Shown: positions 1-8,333 of the stretch, in pieces
Numbering within the stretch: position 1 is the stretch's first letter
Layout: each line of letters begins with the position of its first letter
Assembly: GCF_030764225.1 (NCBI RefSeq)
Contig: NZ_JASAXH010000021.1
Direction: 5' to 3' (one strand)
From: Phocoenobacter atlanticus
GTDB lineage: Bacteria; Pseudomonadota; Gammaproteobacteria; Enterobacterales; Pasteurellaceae
Length of the DNA stretch: 37,967 nucleotides
Notes under the pieces: generated by a model
Databases searched by the model: none
Seen by the model: the letters and a program-made list of their open reading frames with translations, nothing else
What the model was told of the DNA's origin: nothing
Translations under genes and position numbers: made by a program

Positions 1-200
1 CTGGTTTTCCGTCGATGCCATCGTGTCCATTTAGTCCGATGACCCCGTTGGTTCCATTCACACCATCTTCACCTTTGATAGTGACGCCGTTTTTACCGTC
101 TTTGCCTTTCACCGTAATACCGTCTTTTCCATCAATGCCGACGCCATTTTTACCGTCTTTACCATCAACGCCGATGTAACCGTCTTTACCGTCTTTGGCT
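1..200 (-). repeat. Collagen-like DGxxG tract in adhesin
   Basis: The minus strand encodes about 65 residues of short glycine-rich units (DGKDGKNGV, KGEDGVNGTNG, LNGHDGIDGKP) built from near-repeats of GATGGTAAAGACGG. Such tracts occur in Hsf/UspA-type stalks. It runs off the window edge. Confidence 0.85.
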
Positions 201-3200
201 TTACCCACTTTTTCAAGTGCTGTATCAACATAAGTTTTTACTGCTTTTTCTTGAACTAGCTCCGTGGTTTTACCGTCAATGGTGTCTTTACCGACATTTT
301 GACCCAGTGTTGCTTTATTGTTAGCAATATTTGAGCCATCTGCTTTTAAGTAGTCTGTCGCAAGGTGAGTTGTTCCTGCGACTTCTTTTACTTTCGCTGC
401 ATCTAAACCTAAGGTATATTTTGCCCCTTTCTCTGTTGTTGCGTTTGTTTTTGTCAGTGTTAACCCACTGTTTTCAACAATCGCCACTTCTTCTTTCGAG
501 GTTTTGCCTACATTGGTAATCTGTGTCGTTAACTCTGTTGCTTTACCATCAACATACGTTTTCACAGCACCACCTGTTACGGTGTTTTGATTACCCGCTT
601 CCACTTTACCCACACCGACTTTATTAAGAACAGTAGTGACATCTGTGCCTAGTTTCTCTTTGGTTACCGCCGCATTTAAAATTTTCGCCGTCGTCACCGC
701 ATTATCGACAAGACCGATTGCACCCTTGCTATTTTTCGCCAGTGTTGTGCCATCAAGATTGACTTTTAAGTCCACTTTGCCTGCGGTAGTTTTGGTATCA
801 ATACCTATAGTCTTATCTGTACTGATAATGTCATTGGCTTCCAGTTTGCTGGCAATATTGCTGTTAGTGGCTAACCCATCAATACCCAGTTTTTCTTTCC
901 ATTTACCCACATCTGCAGGGTCGGTTAAGTTAGACGCATCTTTGTTGGCTTTTGCCGCTAAATCAGCAGGAAGGGTAGTAGTACCTGCGACTTCTTTTAC
1001 TTTCGCTGCATCTAAACCTAAGGTATAAATCGCCCCTTTGGTTGTGGTTGCGGCGGTGGTATCTAGTGTTAAGCCACTGTTTTCAACAATCGCCACTTCT
1101 TCTTTTAAGGTTTTGCTCACATTCGTGATTTGGTTACCTAACTGAACCGCTTTACCATCCACATAGCTTTTCACGGCTTTTTCTTGAACTAGCTGTGTAC
1201 CATTACCCGTAATACTTGCTTTACCAACATTTTGACCGAAGGTCGCTTTTGCGGTGTCATTACCGATATTAGCACCTGTTTTATTTAAGTAAGTCGCATT
1301 TGGGTTAGCGGCTAAGTTATCCAATTTGGTTTTTACTGCATCACTTAATGATACCGTAAACTCTTGGTTATCTTTATCCGCAGCCACGGTAGTTGGGCTG
1401 ACTTTAATACCCGCACCCGCTTTGACTTTTTCACGTGATTTTGCTTTTAACTCGGTTAATAATGCATCTGCAATTTTGTCTTCCGTTACCGCATTATCGG
1501 CTAGTTTTGCAGCTGAAATGCCTTTATCTTTGACAGAGACTTTACCCGCTGAGTTTAATGCCACGCTGGTACCATCCACTTCTGGTGCAGAGGCAACAGC
1601 TTGTAATTGACCTTCGTCATTCACTTTAATGGTTGAGCCATCAACATTGATTTTTAAATCCACTTTACCTGCGGTGGTTTTGGTATCAATAGTCACCGAT
1701 TTATCCTTGCTGGTGATGTCATCGGCTTCCAATTTACTTGCAATATTTGCGTTAGTTGGTAACCCATCAATACCCAGTTTTTTCTTCCATTTACCCACAT
1801 CTGCAGGGTCGGTTAAGTTAGACGCATCTTTGTTGGCTTTTGCCGCTAAATCTGCTGGAAGGGTTGTGGTGCCTGCGACTTCTTTTACTTTCGCTGCATC
1901 TAAACCTAAGGTATAAATCGCCCCTTTGGTTGTGGTTGCGGCGGTGGTATCTAGTGTTAAGCCACTGTTTTCAACAATCGCCACTTCTTCTTTTAAGGTT
2001 TTGCTCACATTCGTGATTTGATTACCTAACTGAACCGCTTTGTTATCCACATAGCTTTTCACGGCTTTTTCTTGAACAAGCTGTGTACCATTACCCGTAA
2101 TACTTGCTTTACCGACATTTTGACCGAAGGTCGCTTTTGCGGTGTCATTACCGATGTTTGAGCCTGTTTTGTTTAAGTAAGTCGCATTTGGGTTAGCAGC
2201 TAAGTTATCCAATTTGGTTTTTACTGCATCACTTAATGATACCGTAAACTCTTGGTTATCTTTATCCGCAGCCACGGTAGTTGGGCTGACTTTAATACCC
2301 GCACCCGCTTTGACTTTTTCACGTGATTTTGCTTTTAACTCGGTTAATAATGCATCTGCAATTTTGTCTTCCGTTACCGCATTATCGGCTAGTTTTGCAG
2401 CTGAAATGCCTTTATCTTTGACAGAGACTTTACCCGCTGAGTTTAATGCCACGCTGGTACCATCCACTTCTGGTGCAGAGGCAACGGCTTGTAATTGACC
2501 TTCGTCATTCACTTTAATGGTTGAGCCATCAACATTGATTTTTAAATCCACTTTACCTGCAGTGGTTGTGGTGTCGATAGTGACTGTTTTATCCTTGCTG
2601 GTGATATCATCCGCATCCAGTTTTGTGTCGAGTACAGTTTTAACTTGAGCACCTAACTGAACCGCTTTACCATCCACATAGCTTTTCACGGCTTTTTCTT
2701 GAACAAGCTGAGTGCCATTACCCGTAATACTTGCTTTACCGACATTTTGACCGAAGGTCGCTTTTGCGGTGTCGTTACCGATGTTTGAGCCTGTTTTGTT
2801 TAAGTAAGTCGCATTTGGGTTAGCGGCTAAGTTATCCAATTTGGTTTTTACTGCATCACTTAATGATACCGTAAACTCTTGGTTATCTTTATCCGCAGCC
2901 ACGGTAGTTGGGCTGACTTTAATACCTGCACCTGCTTTAACTTTTTCACGAGATTTTGCTTTTAACTCGGTTAATAATGCATCTGCAATTTTGTCTTCCG
3001 TTACCGCATTATCGGCTAGTTTTGCAGCTGAAATGCCTTTATCTTTGACAGAGACTTTACCTGCTGAGTTTAATGCCACGCTGGTACCATCCACTTCTGG
3101 TGCAGAGGCAACGGCTTGTAATTGACCTTCGTCATTCACTTTAATGGTTGAGCCATCAACATTGATTTTTAAATCTACCTCACCAGTGGCAACATTTTTA

Positions 3201-6200
3201 TTTGTGCCAATAACAATAGATTTATCTGAGCTGGTGATATTTCTGATATCACTGGTACCCAGTTTTGTATCAAGTGCAGTTTTTACTTGCGAATCAGTCA
3301 CTAACTTGCCTGTTGGTGCGGTGATATTTGCACCTGTATTTAACTTGGTTGTCCAAGCATTTACTTCTGCTGCCCCTAAATTACCTGCATTTTTGTCTGC
3401 TTTATTGCCTAAAGCGGTCTCATTTTGAGCAATTTTTGCAAGTTTTGTTTTGGTATCTTGCGATAGGGCGACCGTCCAGTTTTTATTTTTCGCTGTTGTC
3501 CCACCTGTTACTTCAATACCGTCACCTTTAGTGACTCTTTCAACAGAGTTAGTATCTGTATCGATTTTTCTCTTCCACGCAGCAACATCTGCCGTACTTA
3601 AATTACCTGCATTTTTATCTGCTTTGTTATTCAGTGTAGTGCTATTTGCAAGGGTTTTACGTTTGGCTGCATCGGCAGTGGTTTTTATATCCCCAATCGC
3701 TTCGTGAATCGTGCCTTTGCCTGTCCCCCCAATATTGGTAAATGTAATGTTCCCATTTTCATTTAATGCAGCATTACCACCGAAGTTATTTTTAACCGAT
3801 TTTGCAACATTACCAATGGCTTTATTGGTAGCAAAAAGTTGTGAACCATTGATCGCATCGGTTGAGGTTTGAGCGATTTTACCCGGTGCAACATTGATGA
3901 TTTGTTTTTCGTAATGATCTTTACCGACAGACACCACACCATCCGCAAAACCAGTGAAGTCTTTATATTTAAGTCCGTTTACTGTTGCACTATCTTCTTG
4001 TGTAAAGGCACGTGTTTCTGCTTTTGAACCTAAGGCGACGGAGTTTTCATTATTGGCAACAGCGTCAAAGCCTAGTGCTAAAGAATTGTTTTCTGTTGCT
4101 TTGGCACGATAGCCCATTGCAACCGCTTCTATCTCTCTAAGCGCTTCATTTGGTTTGTCCATTTCTCTTACTTTAGCAACAAGTTGCAGAACTCTTTCTT
4201 CTACATTTTCAGAGGAAACTTCTTTCCCTTCAGCGTTTAATTGTGCTTGTGCAATGGCATTTATCGACATACCACGGTCAAATAATTTTTCAGTCTCTTC
4301 TGCACTTAATCCTAACTTTTTCGCTTCTGCTCTTACAAATTCATTTTCAACTTCCTGATAAGATTTAACTTCTTTACCTGCAACCGTCATTGTTCCTAAT
4401 GCCATTGAACCATCTGCATAAGCTCTTCCTCCTAAAGCCCCTGCGTGTTCATAGATTTTGGTTTCCATAAATTTAGCTTTTTCAAAATCATCTGTTATTG
4501 CGGCAATTTTGGCTCTATCTTCTGCGGTAAATGCATCACTATAATCTGCTAGCATTCCATCATAATCTTTAGCATTTATGTACTGATATACGCCTTCTCC
4601 TTTTGAGCTTAGTGGTGATTCTTCCCCCCCCGTCGCTAATGAACCCCTACCTACTGCTAATGACTTAAATCCCATTGTGGTAGAACCATAACCTTTTGCT
4701 TCGGTTCTCACCCCCATTGATCTTGCAGAATCAGCTGTTGCTTCTGTTCTATATCCTGTTGCCATTGAATGCATACCTGAAGCAATTACTCGATCTCCTA
4801 TTGCAAAGGCTTCATCACCTGACACCACTGACTTATTACCCATAGCCACTGCTCCTGCACCTTTGACTATATTGCCATAACCAGCTACTACTGCTGAGTT
4901 GTAACCTTCAACCGTATTTTCTGCTCCACCTAATATAGCTGAGTTTTCTGCTGTGACTTTGTTTCTGCCAGTTCCATCAATTCCACTGCCATTACCACCA
5001 CCTACAATGATTGAATCGTGCCCTAATGCGTGACCATTACGTCCGCCTATGACGGTTCCTCCATCTCCCACTGTGCTAGTACCTGCGGTAGATATATTTA
5101 TTGAACCATCTTCTGCAGCAATTGCTCCTGTACCTATTGCAATGGAGCGTCTTCCTCCTGCATTAGTATCAAACCCTAATGCAATTGATTTATCTTCTGT
5201 TGCTTTTGAACGATAACCCATTGCAACCGCTTCTATCTCTCTAAGCGCTTTATTTGGTTTGTCGTTTTGTTTTACTTTCGCAACAAGTTGCAGAATTCTT
5301 TCTTCTACATTTTCAGAGGAAACTTCTTTCCCTTCAGCGTTTAATTGTGCTTGTGCAATGGCATTTATCGACATACCACGGTCAAATAATTTTTCAGTCT
5401 CTTCTGCACTTAATCCTAACTTTTTCGCTTCTGCTCTTACAAATTCATTTTCAACTTCCTGATAAGATTTAACTTCTTTACCTGCAACCGTCATTGTTCC
5501 TAATGCCATTGAACCATCTGCATAAGCTCTTCCTCCTAAAGCCCCTGCGTGTTCATAGATTTTGGTTTCCATAAATTTAGCTTTTTCAAAATCATCTGTT
5601 ATTGCGGCAATTTTGGCTCTATCTTCTGCGGTAAATGCATCACTATAATCTGCTAGCATTCCATCATAATCTTTAGCATTTATGTAATGATATACGCCTT
5701 CTCCTTTTGAGCTTAGTGGTGCTCCTTTTCCACCTATGGCTAATGAACCCGTACCTACTGCTAATGACTTTAATCCCATTGCGGTAGAACCATAACCTTT
5801 TGCTTCGGTTCTCACCCCCATTGCTCTTGCAGAAGCAGTTGTTGCTTCTGTTCTATATCCTGTTGCCATTGAATGCATACCTGAAGCAATTACTCTATCT
5901 CCTATTGCAAAAGCTTCATCGCCTGATACCACTGACCTATGACCCATAGCCACTGCTCTTGCACCTTTGACTATATTGTCATAACCAGCTACTACTGCTG
6001 AGTTGTAACCTTCAACCGTATTTCCTGCTCCACCTAATATAGCTGAGTTTGTTGATGTGACTTTGTTTCTGCCAGATGCATCAATTCCACTGCCATCACC
6101 ACCACCTACAATGATTGAATCTTGACCTAATACGTGACCATTACGTCCGCCTATGGTAACACCATTAGAAGCTACTGTACCATTAGCGGTTTCCAACTTA

Positions 6201-6457
6201 TCAAGTCTTGCTTTTAATGCATTAAATTCTGCATCAGAAACCACTGCCATTGCTGAAGAGCTAAAACCTAATATCATTGAGATTGCTAAGGCAATTTTTG
6301 CAAATTTGGGTAAGAATGTACCCGCTTGCTGTTCTGAAGACAGAGGACGGAAGACAGAAGACTGTGTTTGTGATTTTTTAGCGCCTTTGGCTAATTCGCT
6401 GACGGCGGTGTATGTTTGTGTTGTTTGATTAAACACGATTTTGTAGATGTTGTTCAT
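1..6457 (-). CDS. Trimeric autotransporter adhesin (YadA/Hia/Hsf-like), 3' end outside window
   Basis: The minus-strand frame is open for 2,152 codons from an ATG at 6455-6457 to the window edge, so the C-terminal anchor is not seen. The N-terminus, MNNIYKIVFN followed by AVSELAKG, is the extended signal peptide region (ESPR) of large Gram-negative autotransporters. A hydrophobic stretch ends in SSSAMA at about residue 71, the likely cleavage site. Residues about 100-800 carry many YadA-head heptad-like motifs such as SxAxG and NSxAxG, in two tandem blocks. Residues about 800-2080 are a coiled-coil/neck stalk with long internal repeats. The last about 65 visible residues are a collagen-like DGKDGKNG tract. 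A Shine-Dalgarno GAAGG lies 8-10 bases before the ATG. By family it is an outer-membrane homotrimer binding host matrix or cells; ligand unknown. A G8 tract in the frame and a T17 tract upstream suggest phase variation. Confidence 0.93.
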   Translation of the reverse strand, partial: MNNIYKIVFNQTTQTYTAVSELAKGAKKSQTQSSVFRPLSSEQQAGTFLPKFAKIALAISMILGFSSSAMAVVSDAEFNALKARLDKLETANGTVASNGVTIGGRNGHVLGQDSIIVGGGDGSGIDASGRNKVTSTNSAILGGAGNTVEGYNSAVVAGYDNIVKGARAVAMGHRSVVSGDEAFAIGDRVIASGMHSMATGYRTEATTASARAMGVRTEAKGYGSTAMGLKSLAVGTGSLAIGGKGAPLSSKGEGVYHYINAKDYDGMLADYSDAFTAEDRAKIAAITDDFEKAKFMETKIYEHAGALGGRAYADGSMALGTMTVAGKEVKSYQEVENEFVRAEAKKLGLSAEETEKLFDRGMSINAIAQAQLNAEGKEVSSENVEERILQLVAKVKQNDKPNKALREIEAVAMGYRSKATEDKSIALGFDTNAGGRRSIAIGTGAIAAEDGSINISTAGTSTVGDGGTVIGGRNGHALGHDSIIVGGGNGSGIDGTGRNKVTAENSAILGGAENTVEGYNSAVVAGYGNIVKGAGAVAMGNKSVVSGDEAFAIGDRVIASGMHSMATGYRTEATADSARSMGVRTEAKGYGSTTMGFKSLAVGRGSLATGGEESPLSSKGEGVYQYINAKDYDGMLADYSDAFTAEDRAKIAAITDDFEKAKFMETKIYEHAGALGGRAYADGSMALGTMTVAGKEVKSYQEVENEFVRAEAKKLGLSAEETEKLFDRGMSINAIAQAQLNAEGKEVSSENVEERVLQLVAKVREMDKPNEALREIEAVAMGYRAKATENNSLALGFDAVANNENSVALGSKAETRAFTQEDSATVNGLKYKDFTGFADGVVSVGKDHYEKQIINVAPGKIAQTSTDAINGSQLFATNKAIGNVAKSVKNNFGGNAALNENGNITFTNIGGTGKGTIHEAIGDIKTTADAAKRKTLANSTTLNNKADKNAGNLSTADVAAWKRKIDTDTNSVERVTKGDGIEVTGGTTAKNKNWTVALSQDTKTKLAKIAQNETALGNKADKNAGNLGAAEVNAWTTKLNTGANITAPTGKLVTDSQVKTALDTKLGTSDIRNITSSDKSIVIGTNKNVATGEVDLKINVDGSTIKVNDEGQLQAVASAPEVDGTSVALNSAGKVSVKDKGISAAKLADNAVTEDKIADALLTELKAKSREKVKAGAGIKVSPTTVAADKDNQEFTVSLSDAVKTKLDNLAANPNATYLNKTGSNIGNDTAKATFGQNVGKASITGNGTQLVQEKAVKSYVDGKAVQLGAQVKTVLDTKLDADDITSKDKTVTIDTTTTAGKVDLKINVDGSTIKVNDEGQLQAVASAPEVDGTSVALNSAGKVSVKDKGISAAKLADNAVTEDKIADALLTELKAKSREKVKAGAGIKVSPTTVAADKDNQEFTVSLSDAVKTKLDNLAANPNATYLNKTGSNIGNDTAKATFGQNVGKASITGNGTQLVQEKAVKSYVDNKAVQLGNQITNVSKTLKEEVAIVENSGLTLDTTAATTTKGAIYTLGLDAAKVKEVAGTTTLPADLAAKANKDASNLTDPADVGKWKKKLGIDGLPTNANIASKLEADDITSKDKSVTIDTKTTAGKVDLKINVDGSTIKVNDEGQLQAVASAPEVDGTSVALNSAGKVSVKDKGISAAKLADNAVTEDKIADALLTELKAKSREKVKAGAGIKVSPTTVAADKDNQEFTVSLSDAVKTKLDNLAANPNATYLNKTGANIGNDTAKATFGQNVGKASITGNGTQLVQEKAVKSYVDGKAVQLGNQITNVSKTLKEEVAIVENSGLTLDTTAATTTKGAIYTLGLDAAKVKEVAGTTTLPADLAAKANKDASNLTDPADVGKWKEKLGIDGLATNSNIASKLEANDIISTDKTIGIDTKTTAGKVDLKVNLDGTTLAKNSKGAIGLVDNAVTTAKILNAAVTKEKLGTDVTTVLNKVGVGKVEAGNQNTVTGGAVKTYVDGKATELTTQITNVGKTSKEEVAIVENSGLTLTKTNATTEKGAKYTLGLDAAKVKEVAGTTHLATDYLKADGSNIANNKATLGQNVGKDTIDGKTTELVQEKAVKTYVDTALEKVGKAKDGKDGYIGVDGKDGKNGVGIDGKDGITVKGKDGKNGVTIKGEDGVNGTNGVIGLNGHDGIDGKP
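1145..1660 (-). repeat. Adhesin stalk repeat, copy 3
   Basis: This is the third copy of the stalk unit, 888 bp from copy 2. The coding core between 1326 and 1610 looks the same as in the other two copies apart from one or two silent changes. The difference in spacing (627 and 888 bp) shows that two sizes of unit have been expanded. Confidence 0.88.
2033..2548 (-). repeat. Adhesin stalk repeat, copy 2
   Basis: This is the middle copy of the stalk unit. With copy 3 it forms part of a larger duplication of period 888 bp (296 codons), because the flanking segment encoding the KVDLKINVDG neck motif also recurs. Confidence 0.88.
2660..3175 (-). repeat. Adhesin stalk repeat, copy 1 in protein order
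   Basis: About 516 bp of stalk coding sequence recurs at 2033-2548 (offset 627) and 1145-1660 (offset 888 further). The core encodes a neck/stalk segment with NLAANPNATYLNKTGSNIG, then DNAVTEDKIADALLTELKAK, then DGSTIKVNDEGQLQAVA. At least 285 bp of the core is almost identical in all three copies. Confidence 0.88.
4061..5051 (-). repeat. Head-domain duplication, second copy
   Basis: This is the second tandem head block, at offset 1,104 bp from the first. It begins at IGGRNGHALGHDSIIVGGG and ends near ALGFDAVANNENSVALG. It contains a G8 tract (C8 at 4624-4631 on the plus strand) that the first copy lacks; there the equivalent stretch encodes IGGKGAPLSS instead of TGGEESPLSS. Confidence 0.9.
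5165..6155 (-). repeat. Head-domain duplication, N-terminal copy
   Basis: This is the first of two tandem blocks in the adhesin head, exactly 1,104 bp (368 codons) apart. It runs from the IGGRNGHVLGQDSIIVGGG motif to ALGFDTNAGGRRSIAIG. The central part (about 5275-5690) looks essentially identical in nucleotides to 4171-4586, while the flanks differ by scattered substitutions. This suggests recent duplication or ongoing gene conversion. Confidence 0.9.
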
Positions 6458-6569
6458 AAAAAGATACCTTCTTTTAAGTTGATAACCTTTCCTTAGGATT
6501 TTTTGAGGGGATGTAAAATCCTTTTACTGCCCGTAAATATTTTGTTAAAAAATATGTGTAAACCTTCCG

Positions 6570-6596
6570 ATTGTAAAAAAAAAAAAAAAAACGCAA
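6570..6596 (-). promoter_or_regulatory. Candidate phase-variable promoter of the trimeric adhesin (T17 spacer)
   Basis: On the minus strand a TTGCGT hexamer (6591-6596) is followed by a run of T and then TACAAT (6570-6575), a 5/6 match to the -10 box. The 17-base run (6575-6591) fills the spacer completely, leaving 15 bases between hexamers; two more T residues would give the 17-base optimum. An alternative -35, TTCACT, sits at 6596-6601 with 20-base spacing. Transcription would start about 105 bp upstream of the adhesin ATG. The geometry matches known spacer-length switches of surface genes, but function is inferred. Confidence 0.6.
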
Positions 6597-6702
6597 GTGA
6601 AATCGTAGTAATGGCGGCGGTTTGTTTAAAAAATAAACAAAAGTGTGATGGGTAAATAGAGGTATGATGCGAATTAAAATTTGCAAATTTAATATTTTAT
6701 AT

Positions 6703-6733
6703 AGATAAACAGGGCATTCCTGTCTCTACGGTA
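6703..6733 (+). repeat. Dispersed palindromic repeat, copy 1
   Basis: The segment AGATAAACAGGGCATTCCTG followed by TCTCTACGGTA resembles two segments between ppiB and cca and one near 32811. The consensus has an ACAGGGCAT/CCCTGT palindrome core followed by CTCTACGTA. It lies in the adhesin-aspC intergenic region. Confidence 0.65.
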
Positions 6734-6929
6734 TATTTTATATATCAATGAGTTATAGATTAAATTGATAAAATATAGCGGTGACATTCAGTTTAAAATT
6801 TACCATTTTTATGTTTGCTTTTCTTAATAGTATCCACATAACCATTATTAATTTCTCAAAATCAATAGTTAAACTTGTGTGGTTATTCTGCATTTTTGCA
6901 AAAAACTTCACAAATCTACCCGCTTGCTC

Positions 6930-6958
6930 TTATCAATTTAAAAAAATCCTCGTATAAT
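6930..6958 (+). promoter_or_regulatory. Probable aspC promoter
   Basis: A perfect TATAAT at 6953-6958 is preceded by TTATCA at 6930-6935 (4/6 match to the -35 box) with a 17-base spacer. It lies 35 bp before the aspC start codon, with an AAAGGA Shine-Dalgarno in between. Confidence 0.65.
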
Positions 6959-6993
6959 CGTGGTTTTGCAACACAATATTAAAAGGAAAAACT

Positions 6994-8184
6994 ATGTTTA
7001 AACATATCCAAGTCGCACCTGCTGATCCTATTTTAGGGTTGGGCGAAGCTTTTAAAACAGAAACTCGTACTAATAAAATTAATTTAGGTATTGGCGTTTA
7101 TGCCAATGCTGAAGGAAAAACGCCGATTATTAAAGCGGTAAAAGAGGCTGAGCGTCGTTTATTTGAAACTGAAAACAATAAAAATTATTTACCTATCGAC
7201 GGAGTAGCAGAATATAACGCTTATACTCAACAATTGCTCTTTGGTGAAAATGCAGAAGTGATTACGCAAAAACGAGCAAAAACAGCTCAAACGTTGGGGG
7301 GTACAGGTGCATTACGTGTTGCGGGTGAGTTTATTAAATCACAAACTTCTGCACAAAATATTTGGATCTCTGCCCCAACTTGGCCAAATCACAATGCCAT
7401 TTTTAGTAATGTTGGGCTTAATATTAAACATTATCGTTATTACAATGAAGAGACTAAAGGACTAGACTGGGATAATTTAATTGCTGATTTAGACCAAGCA
7501 AATGCTGGTGATGTGGTGTTATTTCACGGTTGTTGTCATAACCCAACAGGTATTGACCCAACCCCCGAACAATGGGATGCTTTAGCCAAAATGTCACAAG
7601 AGAAAAAATGGCTACCACTCTTTGACTTTGCTTATCAAGGTTTTGCAAATGGCTTAGAAGAAGATGCCTATGCGTTACGTACTTTTGCGAAAAACCATAA
7701 TGAATTACTGGTTGCCAGTTCATATTCTAAAAACTTTGGTTTATATAAAGAGCGTGTAGGGGCATTCACTTTAGTTGCGGAAAATGAAACCATTGCAAAC
7801 AATGCACTTAGTCAGATCAAACAGATTATTCGAGTGCTCTACTCTAACCCAGCTTCACACGGAGCAAGCACTGTTTCAACGGTATTAGCCGACAGTGAAT
7901 TAAAAGCGAGTTGGATTACTGAACTCACAGAAATGCGTGAACGTATTAAAGAAATGCGTCATCAATTTGTTGCTCGATTAAAGCAAAAAGGGGTCACTCA
8001 AAACTTTGATTTTATCCTTGAACAAAATGGTATGTTCTCTTTTAGTGGCTTAACAGCAGAACAAGTTGATCGCCTTAAAGATGAATTTGCGGTTTATGCT
8101 GTACGTTCAGGACGTATCAATGTGGCGGGTATCACGGCTGCGAATATTGATGATTTGTGTGAAGCGATTGTAAAAGTTCTCTAA
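6994..8184 (+). CDS. aspC: Aspartate (aromatic) aminotransferase
   Basis: PLP-dependent class I aminotransferase that interconverts aspartate and 2-oxoglutarate with oxaloacetate and glutamate in the cytoplasm, and probably also acts on aromatic amino acids. At 396 residues it has the same length as E. coli AspC and aligns almost without gaps from MFKHIQVAPADPILGL to the C-terminal CEAIVKVL. The Schiff-base lysine is K246 in SSYSKNFG, the same number as in E. coli; the HGCCHNPTG motif and the arginine of RINVAG are present. An AAAGGA Shine-Dalgarno precedes the ATG. TyrB is a close paralogue, but the overall match favours AspC. It appears monocistronic, with an uptake-sequence hairpin downstream. 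Confidence 0.95.
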   Translation: MFKHIQVAPADPILGLGEAFKTETRTNKINLGIGVYANAEGKTPIIKAVKEAERRLFETENNKNYLPIDGVAEYNAYTQQLLFGENAEVITQKRAKTAQTLGGTGALRVAGEFIKSQTSAQNIWISAPTWPNHNAIFSNVGLNIKHYRYYNEETKGLDWDNLIADLDQANAGDVVLFHGCCHNPTGIDPTPEQWDALAKMSQEKKWLPLFDFAYQGFANGLEEDAYALRTFAKNHNELLVASSYSKNFGLYKERVGAFTLVAENETIANNALSQIKQIIRVLYSNPASHGASTVSTVLADSELKASWITELTEMRERIKEMRHQFVARLKQKGVTQNFDFILEQNGMFSFSGLTAEQVDRLKDEFAVYAVRSGRINVAGITAANIDDLCEAIVKVL

Positions 8185-8197
8185 TTTATTATAAATA

Positions 8198-8249
8198 AGC
8201 GGTATGATTTTAATTAGAATTTGCAAATTTTAATTAAGATCGTACCGCT
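8198..8249. terminator. Inverted uptake-sequence pair, probable bidirectional terminator
   Basis: AGCGGTA at 8198-8204 and TACCGCT at 8243-8249 are arms of a longer imperfect inverted repeat (AGCGGTAtGATtTTAATTA against its complement) with a TTTGCAAA centre. It lies between convergent aspC and msrC. Paired uptake sequences commonly double as terminators in Pasteurellaceae. Confidence 0.65.
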
Positions 8250-8333
8250 ATTTTATTGGTTGTTTACAAATTTTTTCGAGTAGATTTCACTTTTCTCTAA
8301 TTATTCAAAAACTTGCAAATTTTTATGCAAATC

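Larger units (their letters stand above)
6458..6993. other. Divergent intergenic region between the adhesin and aspC
   Basis: This 536-bp AT-rich region has no convincing gene. It holds the T17 promoter and ribosome-binding site of the adhesin on the minus strand, one copy of a dispersed palindromic repeat, a half uptake-sequence tail (AAAATTTGCAAATTT near 6676-6690) and the aspC promoter. The stretch 6735-6925 shows nothing recognisable. Confidence 0.7.

Noticed and set aside
331..6428. Many plus-strand open frames of 60-130 codons
   Set aside because: They are shadows of the minus-strand adhesin; three of them are identical only because the stalk repeats are.
6474..6686. Minus-strand open frame of 70 codons upstream of the adhesin
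   Set aside because: It reads through the T17 tract (giving a run of phenylalanine) and lies in the promoter region, with no family resemblance.
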